A DNA stretch of 64,000 nt from Streptomyces sp. AC555_RSS877 (GTDB taxonomy: Bacteria > Actinomycetota > Actinomycetes > Streptomycetales > Streptomycetaceae): the NCBI RefSeq assembly GCF_019049245.1, contig NZ_JAGMUK010000074.1, positions 1 through 64,000 on the forward strand. Direction: 5' to 3'. How positions within the stretch are numbered: position 1 is the first letter of the stretch; every line of letters begins with the position of its first letter. The notes under the pieces were generated by a model. That model worked only from the letters and a program-made list of their open reading frames with translations. It ran no database searches and had not been told where the DNA came from. Below, in pieces: positions 51,633-60,361 of the stretch. The position numbers and the translations under genes were made by a program.

Positions 51633-52790
51633 ATGACCACACCGCACACGATCACCGTCCTCGGCCTGGGACGCATGGGCGACGCGATCGCGACGCGCCT
51701 CGCTGCCCAGGGCTGGGACGTCGTCGGCTGGACACGCTCCGGGCGCACATCAGACGCCGTCAAGAGGGCCGACGATCCACACGAGGCAGTGGTGGAGGCG
51801 GACTTCGTACTCCTGGCGTTGTTCGACGGCCCGGCCTGCCGGCAGGTCATCGACGACGTCCGTGACTCGCTGCGACCGGACACGATCGTGCTGAACACCA
51901 GCACCATCGCCCCCGCCGAAGCGTCGTATCTGGCCCGGCAACTCGGCCCGTCCTACGTCCACGCGCCCGTGCTCGGCTCAACTCCGGCTGCCGCCGCCGG
52001 TGCCCTGCAGATTCTCGCCGCCGCCGACCAGGACGCGCTCGATCGAGTCCGACCGGTTCTGGACACCCTCGGCACCGTGCGGCGCGTCGACGACGCCTCC
52101 ACCGCAGCCGCTCTCAAGCTGATCGCCAACAGCAGCCTCGCCGGCGCGGTCCTCGCGCTGCGCGATGCACTGCGGCAAGCCGACGCCCTCGGCCTGCCCC
52201 GTGCCCAGGTGCTGGACGTTCTCGAACTCGGCCAGCTCGGCGGGCTCGTGGCCCGCAAACGGCCCTTCCTCGTCGGCCAACCCACCGCCGACACGGCCGA
52301 ATTCACGATCGGTGCGTTGATCAAGGACATGACTCTGCTGGCCGCCGCGTCGAACACCCCCCTGCGCAGCGCAGCCGACCTGGCGGACACCACTGCCGAC
52401 CCTGAAGCCGACATCGCCGCTGCCGCCACGGTCCCCGCCGTGGAGGACACCGTGCTCGAACCGCTCCGCGCCTACATCCGCGGACACGCCACCGGCGACC
52501 CCGCCCACTTCCGCGACGCGTTCCTGCCCACCGCCCACATCGAGGGAATCCGGGAGGGTGCATTCGTCTCGTGGCGCCTGGACGCATACTGCGCTCTCTT
52601 CCAGGACCGGCCGGCCCTGGATGAACCGACCCGCTCCCGCCGCATCGACGCCATCGACGTCCACGGCACCGTCGCGACCGCAACCATGACGCTCTCGCAC
52701 GGCGCGGACACCTTCACCGACGTCTTCCTGCTGGTCCGCGTCGACGACGGTTGGCGCATCGCCAACAAGGCCTACCACCGGCACTCCTGA
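51633..52790 (+). CDS. Beta-hydroxyacid dehydrogenase-like protein fused to an NTF2-like domain
   Basis: This 385-aa fusion has residues 1-265 resembling 6-phosphogluconate/3-hydroxyisobutyrate dehydrogenases: NAD-binding GLGRMGDAIATRLAAQGW, VLNTSTIAPAEA, and the catalytic-lysine helix AALKLIANSSLAG. Residues ~270-385 match an NTF2-like (putative lumazine-binding) domain: LEPLRAYIRGHATGDPAHFRDAFLPTAHIEGIREGAFVSW (in parts), ending DDGWRIANKAYHRH. No good ribosome site precedes the ATG. Such fusions are unusual. LysR-divergent control is likely. Confidence 0.85.
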   Translation: MTTPHTITVLGLGRMGDAIATRLAAQGWDVVGWTRSGRTSDAVKRADDPHEAVVEADFVLLALFDGPACRQVIDDVRDSLRPDTIVLNTSTIAPAEASYLARQLGPSYVHAPVLGSTPAAAAGALQILAAADQDALDRVRPVLDTLGTVRRVDDASTAAALKLIANSSLAGAVLALRDALRQADALGLPRAQVLDVLELGQLGGLVARKRPFLVGQPTADTAEFTIGALIKDMTLLAAASNTPLRSAADLADTTADPEADIAAAATVPAVEDTVLEPLRAYIRGHATGDPAHFRDAFLPTAHIEGIREGAFVSWRLDAYCALFQDRPALDEPTRSRRIDAIDVHGTVATATMTLSHGADTFTDVFLLVRVDDGWRIANKAYHRHS

Positions 52791-52805
52791 TAGGGCGGGA
52801 AGCCT

Positions 52806-52930
52806 CCGGTGACGCAGCCGACGACGATGTCGCCAGAGTGCTGGATTCTGCGGAGCGCGCGCCGCCGGGCTCGGACCCGGTCTTCCGGGCCGATCCCGAC
52901 GAACTCGCGGAGCTTGAACAACTCGGCTGA
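52806..52930 (+). pseudogene. Possible gene tail: short acidic coding fragment
   Basis: In one plus frame the sequence reads DDDVARVLDSAERAPPGSDP and VFRADPDELAELEQLG then stops. It has coding-like third-position GC and a protein-like composition but no start. It may be the C-terminal relic of a gene, directly after the dehydrogenase-NTF2 stop. The family was not recognised. Confidence 0.3.
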
Positions 52931-52971
52931 CCCACCCGATTACCCCGAGGGAGCCCGGCTCAGCTGCGGGT

Positions 52972-53865
52972 TCAGCCCCAGATGTCGTACTGCTGGAAGC
53001 CGGTGCCGACCGCGATCGGGGTGGCGAAGATTTCGGTGGTCGCCTTCCCGGTGCCCTTGTAGAGGTAGAGCGTGCCGCCGGGGGTGCGGGCCAGGAAGTC
53101 GGCCTTGCCGTCGCCGCTGATGTCGCCGACCGCGTCGAAGGCGTTGTAGCCGGTCCAGGCGCTGCGCACCTTGATCCTGGAGGAGAAGGCCTCGGAGCCG
53201 GCCTTGCCGGTGCCCTTGTACAGGTACAGGTCGCCGGTGCTGGACTGGCGGGCGAGCAGGTCGGCTTTGCCGTCACCGGTGAGGTCGCCGTGGCCGCGCA
53301 CGGAGTTGTACTGGTTCCAGCCGGTGCGGACCGAGAAGCGGGAGCCCAAGGTGCCGTTGCCCTTGCCCGGGTAGATCCACAGTGTCCCGCTGGAGTCCAC
53401 CGAGAGGATGTCGGGCAGGTAGTCGCCGGTGACGTCGCCCGGCGCGATGATCCTGGTGCGGGTCTTCCAGCCGGTGAAGATCTTCGTGTCGGTCCACGAA
53501 CCGTTCGTGCGGGCGCTGTTGAGCACGAAATGCTTCCAGTACACGTCACCGGTGGAGCTGACCCGGTCGATCAAGTCCTGGTAGCCGTCCCGGTTGAGGT
53601 CTGTCTGGAGGACCAGGTTGGCGCCGCCCCAGTTGCCCCAGGAGGCGCGGGCACCGAATGAGCTGCCGTTGGAGTCCTTCTCGTAGCCGGTCTTCGTGGA
53701 GGAGTTCCGGACGAAGATGTCGGCCTTGCCGTCGGCCTTGCTGTTGAAGGTGCTCAGGTTCGTGTCGTCGATCTGCATCTGCCGCGCTGCCGTTTCCACA
53801 ACGGCATCCGCCTCACCGACGCGCAGATCGGCACGGATCTGCTGCTCAACCAGTCGATCGTCCAT
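52972..53865 (-). CDS. FG-GAP/VCBS repeat protein lacking its own signal peptide
   Basis: This 297-aa protein consists of about six beta-propeller repeats with the Ca-binding pattern DLNRDGYQDL, DVTGDYLPDIL, DLTGDGKADLL, DISGDGKADFL. These are integrin-like FG-GAP repeats usually found in secreted Streptomyces proteins. The N-terminal ~35 residues (MDDRLVEQQIRADLRVGEAD) do not fit the repeat or a signal. Its ATG shares one base with the stop of the upstream trypsin-like gene (TAATG). The two may derive from one secreted protease-propeller polypeptide. Confidence 0.8.
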   Translation of the reverse strand: MDDRLVEQQIRADLRVGEADAVVETAARQMQIDDTNLSTFNSKADGKADIFVRNSSTKTGYEKDSNGSSFGARASWGNWGGANLVLQTDLNRDGYQDLIDRVSSTGDVYWKHFVLNSARTNGSWTDTKIFTGWKTRTRIIAPGDVTGDYLPDILSVDSSGTLWIYPGKGNGTLGSRFSVRTGWNQYNSVRGHGDLTGDGKADLLARQSSTGDLYLYKGTGKAGSEAFSSRIKVRSAWTGYNAFDAVGDISGDGKADFLARTPGGTLYLYKGTGKATTEIFATPIAVGTGFQQYDIWG

Positions 53866-54923
53866 TAGGCGGATCCGACGTAGGCACTCACCTTGGTGAA
53901 GACGCTGTGGTAGCCCTTCGCCACACAGTCGTTGTAATAGCCGAAGGACGCCACGCCGGCGATCCTGCCGCCCACCACGAGCGGGCCGCCGAAGTCACCG
54001 TCGCACATCGCGCTGGTACCGGTGTCGCTTCCGCTCTGGGTGCCCGCGCAGACCATGCTTCCCGCGACGAAGGCGGAATCGTAGACGCCGGAGCAGGTGC
54101 TGTCGGACTGCAGGGTCAGGGTGGCCGTCCGCAGCGTCTGGGAGGTGTCCTGGCTGGTGGAGCTGGTACGGCCCCAGCCGTAGACCTTGGCCTGGGTGCC
54201 GGCGGCGTACGAGCCGGTGTCGCCGTGGCCGACCATGCGGATCGGCGTGGCCTTGACCGGGACGGCCAGGGTGAGCAGGCCGAGGTCGCTCGCGTTCCTC
54301 CCCGTCTCCTTGTCCACGGGGTCGTATCCCGGCTGCCACCACTGGCGCAGCACGGCCGTGGCCTGCCCACCGTGCAGGTCCGTGGTGCCGGTGGAGCTGG
54401 TGGTGGGCAACTGGTCGGTACCCGTGACGACGGCGCCGTGGGCCTGCCAGTTGTAGTTCCTGTTGTCGTTCCTGAGGCAGTGGGCGGCGGTGAGGATCTT
54501 CGTCGGCGCCACGACCGCGCCGCCGCAGAAGAGGTCCACGTCGTCGCTGGTGTCGCTGGTGTTCCTGTCGTCGTGGTACCAGAGCTGGGCCATCCACGGG
54601 GCCGTGCTGATGGTGGTCTCGCTGCCACCGATGATCATCGGTTCGACGCCCGCCGTGTTCGGGGCGGAGCTCGGCGACGCCTCCCTGGTCGTCTGATCCG
54701 CGGTCTCCTTGTCGGCGAGGGCGCCCGCGATGCGCTTCTCCAGGATGGAGAGCGAGGGCGAGCCGATGGCCGGCTTGACCGTCGGGGTCGGCACGGCGGT
54801 GGCCGCACCGGCGGAGGAGGTCATCATCACGGCGGCGACGGTCGCGGCGACACCGGCGGCGGCGACGGGCAGGGCGATGCGTATCCGGCGTCTGCGACGG
54901 CCGCCGGACGGTGTCGTGGTCAA
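53865..54923 (-). CDS. Secreted trypsin-like protein, catalytic serine replaced by phenylalanine
   Basis: This 352-aa protein has a signal-like N-terminus (RRRRRIRIALPVAAAGVAATVAAV... AGA) and a ~55-residue pro region. A chymotrypsin fold starts at IIGGSETTI (residue ~97). The catalytic His is present (LTAAHC, H148) and Asp likely (NASDLGLL, D213). The GDSGGP motif reads GDFGGP: residue 311 is TTC at 53991-53993 rather than a Ser codon. It should therefore be proteolytically inactive, or may be one base away from an active ancestor. Confidence 0.88.
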   Translation of the reverse strand: MTTTPSGGRRRRRIRIALPVAAAGVAATVAAVMMTSSAGAATAVPTPTVKPAIGSPSLSILEKRIAGALADKETADQTTREASPSSAPNTAGVEPMIIGGSETTISTAPWMAQLWYHDDRNTSDTSDDVDLFCGGAVVAPTKILTAAHCLRNDNRNYNWQAHGAVVTGTDQLPTTSSTGTTDLHGGQATAVLRQWWQPGYDPVDKETGRNASDLGLLTLAVPVKATPIRMVGHGDTGSYAAGTQAKVYGWGRTSSTSQDTSQTLRTATLTLQSDSTCSGVYDSAFVAGSMVCAGTQSGSDTGTSAMCDGDFGGPLVVGGRIAGVASFGYYNDCVAKGYHSVFTKVSAYVGSA

Positions 54924-54987
54924 GGGAGTCCCCCAGAGGAGCGTGAGACGGAAGGGGCGCGAGGGCGTCCCTCCCTGTCAGCGCCCC

Positions 54988-55025
54988 GAAGCCGACCTCC
55001 GTCACTGATGACGGAGGTCGGCTTC
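54988..55025. terminator. Perfect hairpin between kinase and trypsin-like genes
   Basis: GAAGCCGACCTCCGTCA (54988-55004) and its complement (55009-55025) form a 17-bp stem with a CTGA loop. It ends the transcript coming from the kinase gene and lies 65 bases before the trypsin-like start. Confidence 0.75.
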
Positions 55026-55414
55026 AAAGGCTCGGCGAGCCGAGCCGACCGTGCCATGTCCGGACGCCGGCCCGATGGGTGACGGCACCGGTCTGGCTCC
55101 CTCCGGGCGACGGCCAGTTACCGACACGTGCACGGTCAACCACGCGGGCTCCGCGGCTGGGCACCGGTGGAGCGGGCTGAGGTCCGTCTGAAAGCCTGGC
55201 GGATCTTCCGTAGGTCCCGGTGCAGCCCGAATCGGGTGTCGTCAATCGCCACGACGGTACTCACCCTGACGCGGCAACGCTGAAAGAGCTCAGTGGCTCC
55301 AGGCGCCCGGTCGCGCGCTCCTGTTCAGGACGAACGCTCGCGCCTCTCGATGTCGTCCCGCACGAGCGACAGGTCGGCTCGTCGGGGTTTCACCGGCACT
55401 GCAAGTCCTCGTTC

Positions 55415-55468
55415 CGGTAGTGCACGTTGTACTGGAAGTACGCGTAGTACAGGTGGAACGGGTAGTAC
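55415..55468. repeat. Three degenerate 18-nt tandem repeats
   Basis: Units CGGTAGTGCACGTTGTAC, TGGAAGTACGCGTAGTAC and AGGTGGAACGGGTAGTAC lie head to tail just downstream of the kinase gene. All end in GTAC or GTAGTAC-like sequence. The array is short and does not look like CRISPR. It might be protein-binding sites or a decayed repetitive coding tail. Confidence 0.5.
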
Positions 55469-55503
55469 GGGTGCGATACGGCTGTCCGGGGCCCGGTCGG
55501 TCC

Positions 55504-57891
55504 TCAGGTGACGGTCAGTCCGTAGGTCCGGTCGAAGTGCTGGGCCACGAGGTGTCCGGCCCCGTCGCAGGAGAGCTGCCAGTCGTTGACGCCGGTCTCG
55601 CGGCCGTCGGTGAAGTTCCACAGCAGACGGCCGGAGGCGGCGCCGATCGCGTAGAAGCCGTTCCTGTTCTCGAAGGCCGGCACGTGGACGGCGTCCGCCC
55701 CCACCGCGATCGGGTGGTCGACGTTGAGGCGGGGGGTCTCGCAGAACCAGCGCCGGGCGCCGGTCGCCGCGTTGAAGGCGTGGACGCCGTAGGGATCGGT
55801 GCCCGTGGCGTAGACCGTGTTGCCGCCCGTCCCGAGGGAGGCGAACATGCCGCGTTCCGCCTTCGCCTTCCAGCGGAGCTTTCCGGTGGCGAGGTCCAGG
55901 GCGATGACCTCGGAGCCGATGGCGAAGACGGTTGCGCCGAGCACCGCCAGACCCGGCCGCAGGTCGTAGCCCACCGGGTACCGCCAGCGCAGGCCACCGG
56001 TGTCGCGGGTGCTGCGGACCGTGACGTTGCGCAGCCCGTCGGCGTAGACGAAGTAGTCGGAAGTGATGACGGGCTTGAGGGACACGCCGACGTCCGCGGG
56101 GTCGATCGGGATGACGACGGCCCGGCGGGCCTTGAGGTCGACGCCGAAGACCGCGCTGGTGGAGGTCGCGACGCCCTCCTCCTCTGACCGGCGGTCCAGC
56201 TTGGCGCCGAGGACCGAGACGACGTAGCCGTCGTATCCACCGAGGAGTTGATCGAACTGGAAGTTCCGGCCGAAGTCGAGGGTGAACTTCTCGGCGCCGC
56301 CGGCCAGGTCGACGCCGATCAGAGTCGCACCGGTGCCGAGGGCGACCGCGGCGTCGTTGGCCAGCAGGACGGGGCTGGGCGAGAGGCTGATGCCCTGGTA
56401 GACCCATTCGGGCTGGGAGCCGTTCCTCAGGTCGAGGCAGATCATGTTGCCCGGGCGGCTCTTGAGCAGGGCCGTGCCGTCGTTGAAGACGGCCGGGGTC
56501 TGGAGCAGCGGGCCGCCGCGGTAGACCCAGGTCGGTTCGGGGGCGGGGCCGGGCCGACGCGCCCGCTGCCCGCTGGTTCTTCCTCTGACGACGAGGGCGG
56601 TGCCACCGGCGAGGGCCGCGCCCGCGGTCGCGGCGAGGAGGGTGCGCCGGCCGACACGGGAGCGTTCGGGGGTACGGCGGTGCGCGGGTGCGGCGGAACG
56701 GTCCGTCGCGGGTTGCGCCGGCTCCGCCGATTCGGCCGCGGCCGCCGGGGGTCTCCGCTCCGGCGGCTCGGCCGTGGGCGGCGCTCCACCGGTGGATCCG
56801 GTTCCACCGGCGGTGCGGTTGTCGGCGTCCCCGGCCGGGAGGACGTGGTCCGGGTCCGCCGCCGCGCTGTTTCCGCCGTCGGTCCCGTGCGACGACGGTC
56901 CCACCGGCAGCCGGCCCGACCCGTATCGGCCGGACGCGGTGGGAGCCCCGGCGCCCGCTGCGTCGGCCGCGGGTCGTGCGGACGTCAGGGTCCGCGCGAG
57001 GCGGTCGAGATCCGTCGCGGCCGCCCGGCGGTCGTCGATCATGGTGAGCACCCGCGCGGGCAGCCAGCCCTCCGTCAGCACCTGTTCGGCACCGCCGGGC
57101 GCGCAGGCCGCAGAGAGTCGGTCGGGGTCGATACGAAGGGACGGATCCTTGGCGTGACAGAGGCTGATGATCTTGTCCAGTGGCTCGGGCACCAGGGTCA
57201 GATCGGCCGAACCGTGGACCACCTGGTAGAGCAGGGTGGCCGCGGCGGCCCCGTTGAACGGCGCGTGTCCCGACGCCGCGAACGCCAGCACCGAGCCGAG
57301 ACAGAAGACGTCTCCCTCCGGTCCCACCGGATGGCCGGTGGCCTGTTCGGGACAGACGTAGTCGAGCGAGCCGAACAGGCCGCTGGAGCCGGTGAGCTGG
57401 TAGCCGTCCCGGGCCCGGACGATGCCGAAGTCGATGACGCGCGGACCGTCCTCGGCGAGCAGTACGTTGGACGGCTTGAGGTCGCGGTGCACCAGCCCCT
57501 CGGCGTGCACCGCGATCAGCGCCTCGGCGATGCCCGCGCCCAGCGCGAGGACCGTCTCCACCGGCAGCGGCCCGTGTGCGGCGACCGCCTCGGCCAGGGT
57601 GGGGCCGGGTACGTAGGCGGTGGCGAGCCATGGCGTCTCGTCGTCCGGCGCGGCGTCCACCACGGACGCCGTGTACATGCCGCCTACCGCCGCTGCGGCC
57701 GCCACCTCGCGCCGAAAGCGGATCCGGAAGTTCTTGTCCTCGGCCATCTCAGGACGGATGACCTTGACCGCGACGGCGCGGCCGGCTGACGAGGTGGCCA
57801 GATAGACGCGGCCCATCCCGCCTGCTCCAAGACGGGCCACCGGACGGTAGGGCCCTAGCTGCTCGGGATCTTCTGGGTGCAGTGGTTGCAT
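55504..57891 (-). CDS. Ser/Thr protein kinase with PQQ-like beta-propeller
   Basis: This 795-aa membrane kinase has the Hanks domain at residues 14-275: LGAGGMGRVYLA, K43 in AVKVIRP, catalytic HRDLKPSN (D136) and DFG (153-155). A Pro/Ala-rich juxtamembrane stretch (~300-425) precedes one helix (LLAATAGAALAGGTALVV). The extracytoplasmic ~340 residues are PQQ/pyrrolo-quinoline-type propeller repeats (TWVYRGGPL, VVSVLGAKL, ATGKLRWKAK, ATGARRWFCE). Extracellular ligand sensing is therefore likely. Kinase residues are intact. Downstream, three 18-nt repeats and a hairpin follow. Confidence 0.93.
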   Translation of the reverse strand: MQPLHPEDPEQLGPYRPVARLGAGGMGRVYLATSSAGRAVAVKVIRPEMAEDKNFRIRFRREVAAAAAVGGMYTASVVDAAPDDETPWLATAYVPGPTLAEAVAAHGPLPVETVLALGAGIAEALIAVHAEGLVHRDLKPSNVLLAEDGPRVIDFGIVRARDGYQLTGSSGLFGSLDYVCPEQATGHPVGPEGDVFCLGSVLAFAASGHAPFNGAAAATLLYQVVHGSADLTLVPEPLDKIISLCHAKDPSLRIDPDRLSAACAPGGAEQVLTEGWLPARVLTMIDDRRAAATDLDRLARTLTSARPAADAAGAGAPTASGRYGSGRLPVGPSSHGTDGGNSAAADPDHVLPAGDADNRTAGGTGSTGGAPPTAEPPERRPPAAAAESAEPAQPATDRSAAPAHRRTPERSRVGRRTLLAATAGAALAGGTALVVRGRTSGQRARRPGPAPEPTWVYRGGPLLQTPAVFNDGTALLKSRPGNMICLDLRNGSQPEWVYQGISLSPSPVLLANDAAVALGTGATLIGVDLAGGAEKFTLDFGRNFQFDQLLGGYDGYVVSVLGAKLDRRSEEEGVATSTSAVFGVDLKARRAVVIPIDPADVGVSLKPVITSDYFVYADGLRNVTVRSTRDTGGLRWRYPVGYDLRPGLAVLGATVFAIGSEVIALDLATGKLRWKAKAERGMFASLGTGGNTVYATGTDPYGVHAFNAATGARRWFCETPRLNVDHPIAVGADAVHVPAFENRNGFYAIGAASGRLLWNFTDGRETGVNDWQLSCDGAGHLVAQHFDRTYGLTVT

Positions 57892-58559
57892 ACCCTCGGC
57901 CGCCTGTTCTCGGTGGTACGGGCGGGAGTCCCGCCCACGCCGCGGGGGAAGGCCCTGTGGGGGGCTGGCAGCAGACTAGAGGTTTGAACGGCACATGGAA
58001 GTGCTTGTCGGCAACCGTCGCCGCCCCCTCGGACGAAGAGGTTCCGCCCTACTCGTGTGCGACGACGCCGATATGACGCCGTGTCAGAGATCGGGTGACA
58101 CGTGCACGTCCTGCGGGAACAGTGCGCCAGGAGCAACACGCGGGAAACAATTGCAGGATGCAACCACCGACCTGGCGGAAGACCTCCGATGTGCCGAAGG
58201 TCACCCCGCGTTCTCCCTGTTCTCGCTCACGCTTCCGCCCGCGCTCACTCGCCCGTTTCGGCGACGTCATCGTGGAAAGCATCGGGAGCTGAGGTGCTGC
58301 CCCCGTTCCGGGGCCCGTCACAAAACGGCCGGCTTGAGATCCAGTGGCGATCTGGACGAAGACCGCCGAGGAGCCCTCCGCCGCCGCGTCAGCGGTGGCG
58401 GAGGGCGGTCTGTCAGCGAGGTTGCTGGATCCTGGTCTCTACTCCGGGCGATCCGCGCGTCGGAGGTCGGACTCGGTCTGAGCACGACCAGTCACGACAC
58501 ACGACACACGAGTCGCCGGAGCGGACGGACAACACCTCGCCGCACCTCCGGCGGAGCGC
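57892..58559. other. Gap without a convincing gene
   Basis: About 670 bases between the kinase start and the small secreted protein. Its first part should hold the kinase promoter. GGTGACACGTGCACGTCC (58092-58109) is dyad-like. A strong hairpin lies at 58361-58410. Open frames on both strands lack family resemblance and ribosome sites. Confidence 0.4.
58361..58410. terminator. Hairpin in the gap after the small secreted protein gene
   Basis: CCCTCCGCCGCCGC (58374-58387) pairs with GCGGTGGCGGAGGG (58392-58405) with one G-T pair and a 4-base loop. GACCGCC/GGCGGTC flanks (58361-58367 and 58404-58410) can extend an alternative stem. It suits the minus-strand gene ending at 58560. Confidence 0.55.
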
Positions 58560-58967
58560 TCAGCACTGGTAGAAGGTGATCTGTCCGTCACCGTTCTCGT
58601 CCACCGAGGTGCCCTGCAGATTGGCGTCCGAGGTCCAGCCGTCGAGCTGGGATCCAGCGAGCCGGACATGCCACCACACGTTGCCGTACGCGTTTTTTGT
58701 CCAGCAGTGGAGGTAGACCGTGCTGCCTGCCGAAACCCATCCCCAGGTGCCGCACCCGGACTCGTAGGGTCCGTCCGTGAGGTTGACTCCCCACTTCATC
58801 GTCGCGCGTCCCTCGCCGTTGGCGGTGGGCCTCCAGCCGCATTCCCCCTGGGCGGCGGCGTGCGCGGCCGGCGCGATCGCGGCGCTGGCACCGAACAGCA
58901 TGACGGCCGCGAGAAGCGCGTTGGTGAGGGATCGAATCGGGCCACGTTCCAGGACAGCTCTCGGCAT
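58560..58967 (-). CDS. Small secreted SH3-like protein
   Basis: This 135-aa protein has a signal peptide (residues 1-40: LTNALLAAVMLFGASAAIAPAAHA). The mature part is ~95 residues with four cysteines and many tryptophans (CGWRPT, CGTWGWVSAGSTVYLHCWTK, WWHVRLAGSQLDGWTSDANL). The VYLHCW...GWTSDANLQG pattern is that of SH3b-like cell-wall-binding folds. GAGAAGGAGCTGTACC precedes ATG 58967. Role unknown; an extracellular or wall-associated location is likely. Confidence 0.8.
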   Translation of the reverse strand: MPRAVLERGPIRSLTNALLAAVMLFGASAAIAPAAHAAAQGECGWRPTANGEGRATMKWGVNLTDGPYESGCGTWGWVSAGSTVYLHCWTKNAYGNVWWHVRLAGSQLDGWTSDANLQGTSVDENGDGQITFYQC

Positions 58968-59209
58968 GGTACAGCTCCTTCTCTCAAGGCATGCGGGGGT
59001 CCGGGAGACCTCGACAGCGGGTCGATCGCCGATGGTCGGTGGACGCCGGACTTTGTGATCCAGAACGTACGGTCCGCGGTGAACGACCCGCGTCCCACGG
59101 AGGGTTGAACCCTCGCGCAGACTGGTGCGGTAGCCGCCCGGTTCCTGCAACTTCCGCGGTACCGCGCAAGGTTGACGCCCATCAGGCAGGCAGGCCTTAC
59201 GCTGCTGCG

Positions 59210-60361
59210 ATGCGGATCCGCCCCCTCGCCGTCGACACGATGATCGTGGCGGCGCTGACCGGCGTGGCCTTACTGCTGGGGCCGGAGGCCGCGCGCCAGG
59301 GGCAGAATCCGCTCGACGCGACCGCCTACGCGCTGGTCGTCCTGGTCCACCTGCCGCTCGTCCTCCGGGGCCGGGCTCCCGTCGTGGTCTGCTGTCTCGT
59401 GCACGCGACGTGGCTGGTGTACATCACCGCCGGCTACTGGCCCGTGGTGTGCAGCTTCGGCCCCATGCTCGCCGTCTACACCGTCGCCTCCCTGCTGGTG
59501 CCGCGCGTCTCCGTCCCCTGCGCCGCGCTGATGGGCGGGGTCTGGATCTACGCGGGTGCGGTGAACCACACCGACTCCTGGGCTTCCGTCGCCGGACAAG
59601 CCGTGGTCTACCCGGCGATGCTGTGGCGGTTCGGCGTCCTTGCCCGCCGCTCGACCGAGCTGGCCCGGCAGTTGCACCGGGAACAGGCCGAGCGGGCCCG
59701 GCGTGAGGTGGCCGAGGAACGTGGCCGGATCGCCCGCGAACTGCACGACGTCGTCGCCCATCACATGTCCGTGATCTCCGTGCAGACCGGTCTTGCCCGG
59801 TTCGTCTTCGACACCGACCGCCAGACCACGCGTACCGCGCTCGACACCATAGAAGCCACCGGCAAGGAGGCCCTCGAAGAGCTGCGCCGCATGCTCATGC
59901 TGCTGCGCGCGTCCGACGACGGTGCCCCCGCCGGCCCGATGCCGAGCCTGGCCCGCCTCAGCGAGATGACCGACCGCGTCCGCGCCGGCGGGACCCGGGT
60001 CGCCCTGGCTGTCGAGGGCATCGAGCGCCCACTGGCCCCCGGCGTGGAACTGTGCGCCTACCGGGTGGTGCAGGAGGCCCTCACCAACGTCCTCAAGCAC
60101 GCGCCGGGAGCGAGTGCGCAGGTACGGCTGAGGTATGAACCGCACCAGGTGACGGTTTCGGTCACGGACGACGGAGAGGGGGTGATTCCAGACAGAGTAC
60201 GAACCGGCGGCGGACACGGCTTGCCTGGCATGCGGGAGCGGGCCAAGCTCTACGGCGGGCAGATCAACATCGGTCCGCAGGACCAAGGTGGCTTCGCCGT
60301 GCGGCTGATCCTGCCGACCTCCGCGCGGGCCGCACAGCAGGGGGACGACGCCACCACATGA
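59210..60361 (+). CDS. NarL-type sensor histidine kinase
   Basis: This 383-aa membrane kinase has about five helices in residues 10-140, then a HisKA_3 dimerisation segment with phospho-acceptor H179 (RELHDVVAHHMSVIS). The HATPase ends with the G box GGHGLPGMRERAKLYGGQ. ATG 59210 is chosen over a longer upstream reading that has no membrane or family character. Its stop overlaps the response-regulator ATG by ATGA, so the pair is co-translated. No ligand-binding domain is seen apart from the membrane part. Confidence 0.93.
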   Translation: MRIRPLAVDTMIVAALTGVALLLGPEAARQGQNPLDATAYALVVLVHLPLVLRGRAPVVVCCLVHATWLVYITAGYWPVVCSFGPMLAVYTVASLLVPRVSVPCAALMGGVWIYAGAVNHTDSWASVAGQAVVYPAMLWRFGVLARRSTELARQLHREQAERARREVAEERGRIARELHDVVAHHMSVISVQTGLARFVFDTDRQTTRTALDTIEATGKEALEELRRMLMLLRASDDGAPAGPMPSLARLSEMTDRVRAGGTRVALAVEGIERPLAPGVELCAYRVVQEALTNVLKHAPGASAQVRLRYEPHQVTVSVTDDGEGVIPDRVRTGGGHGLPGMRERAKLYGGQINIGPQDQGGFAVRLILPTSARAAQQGDDATT

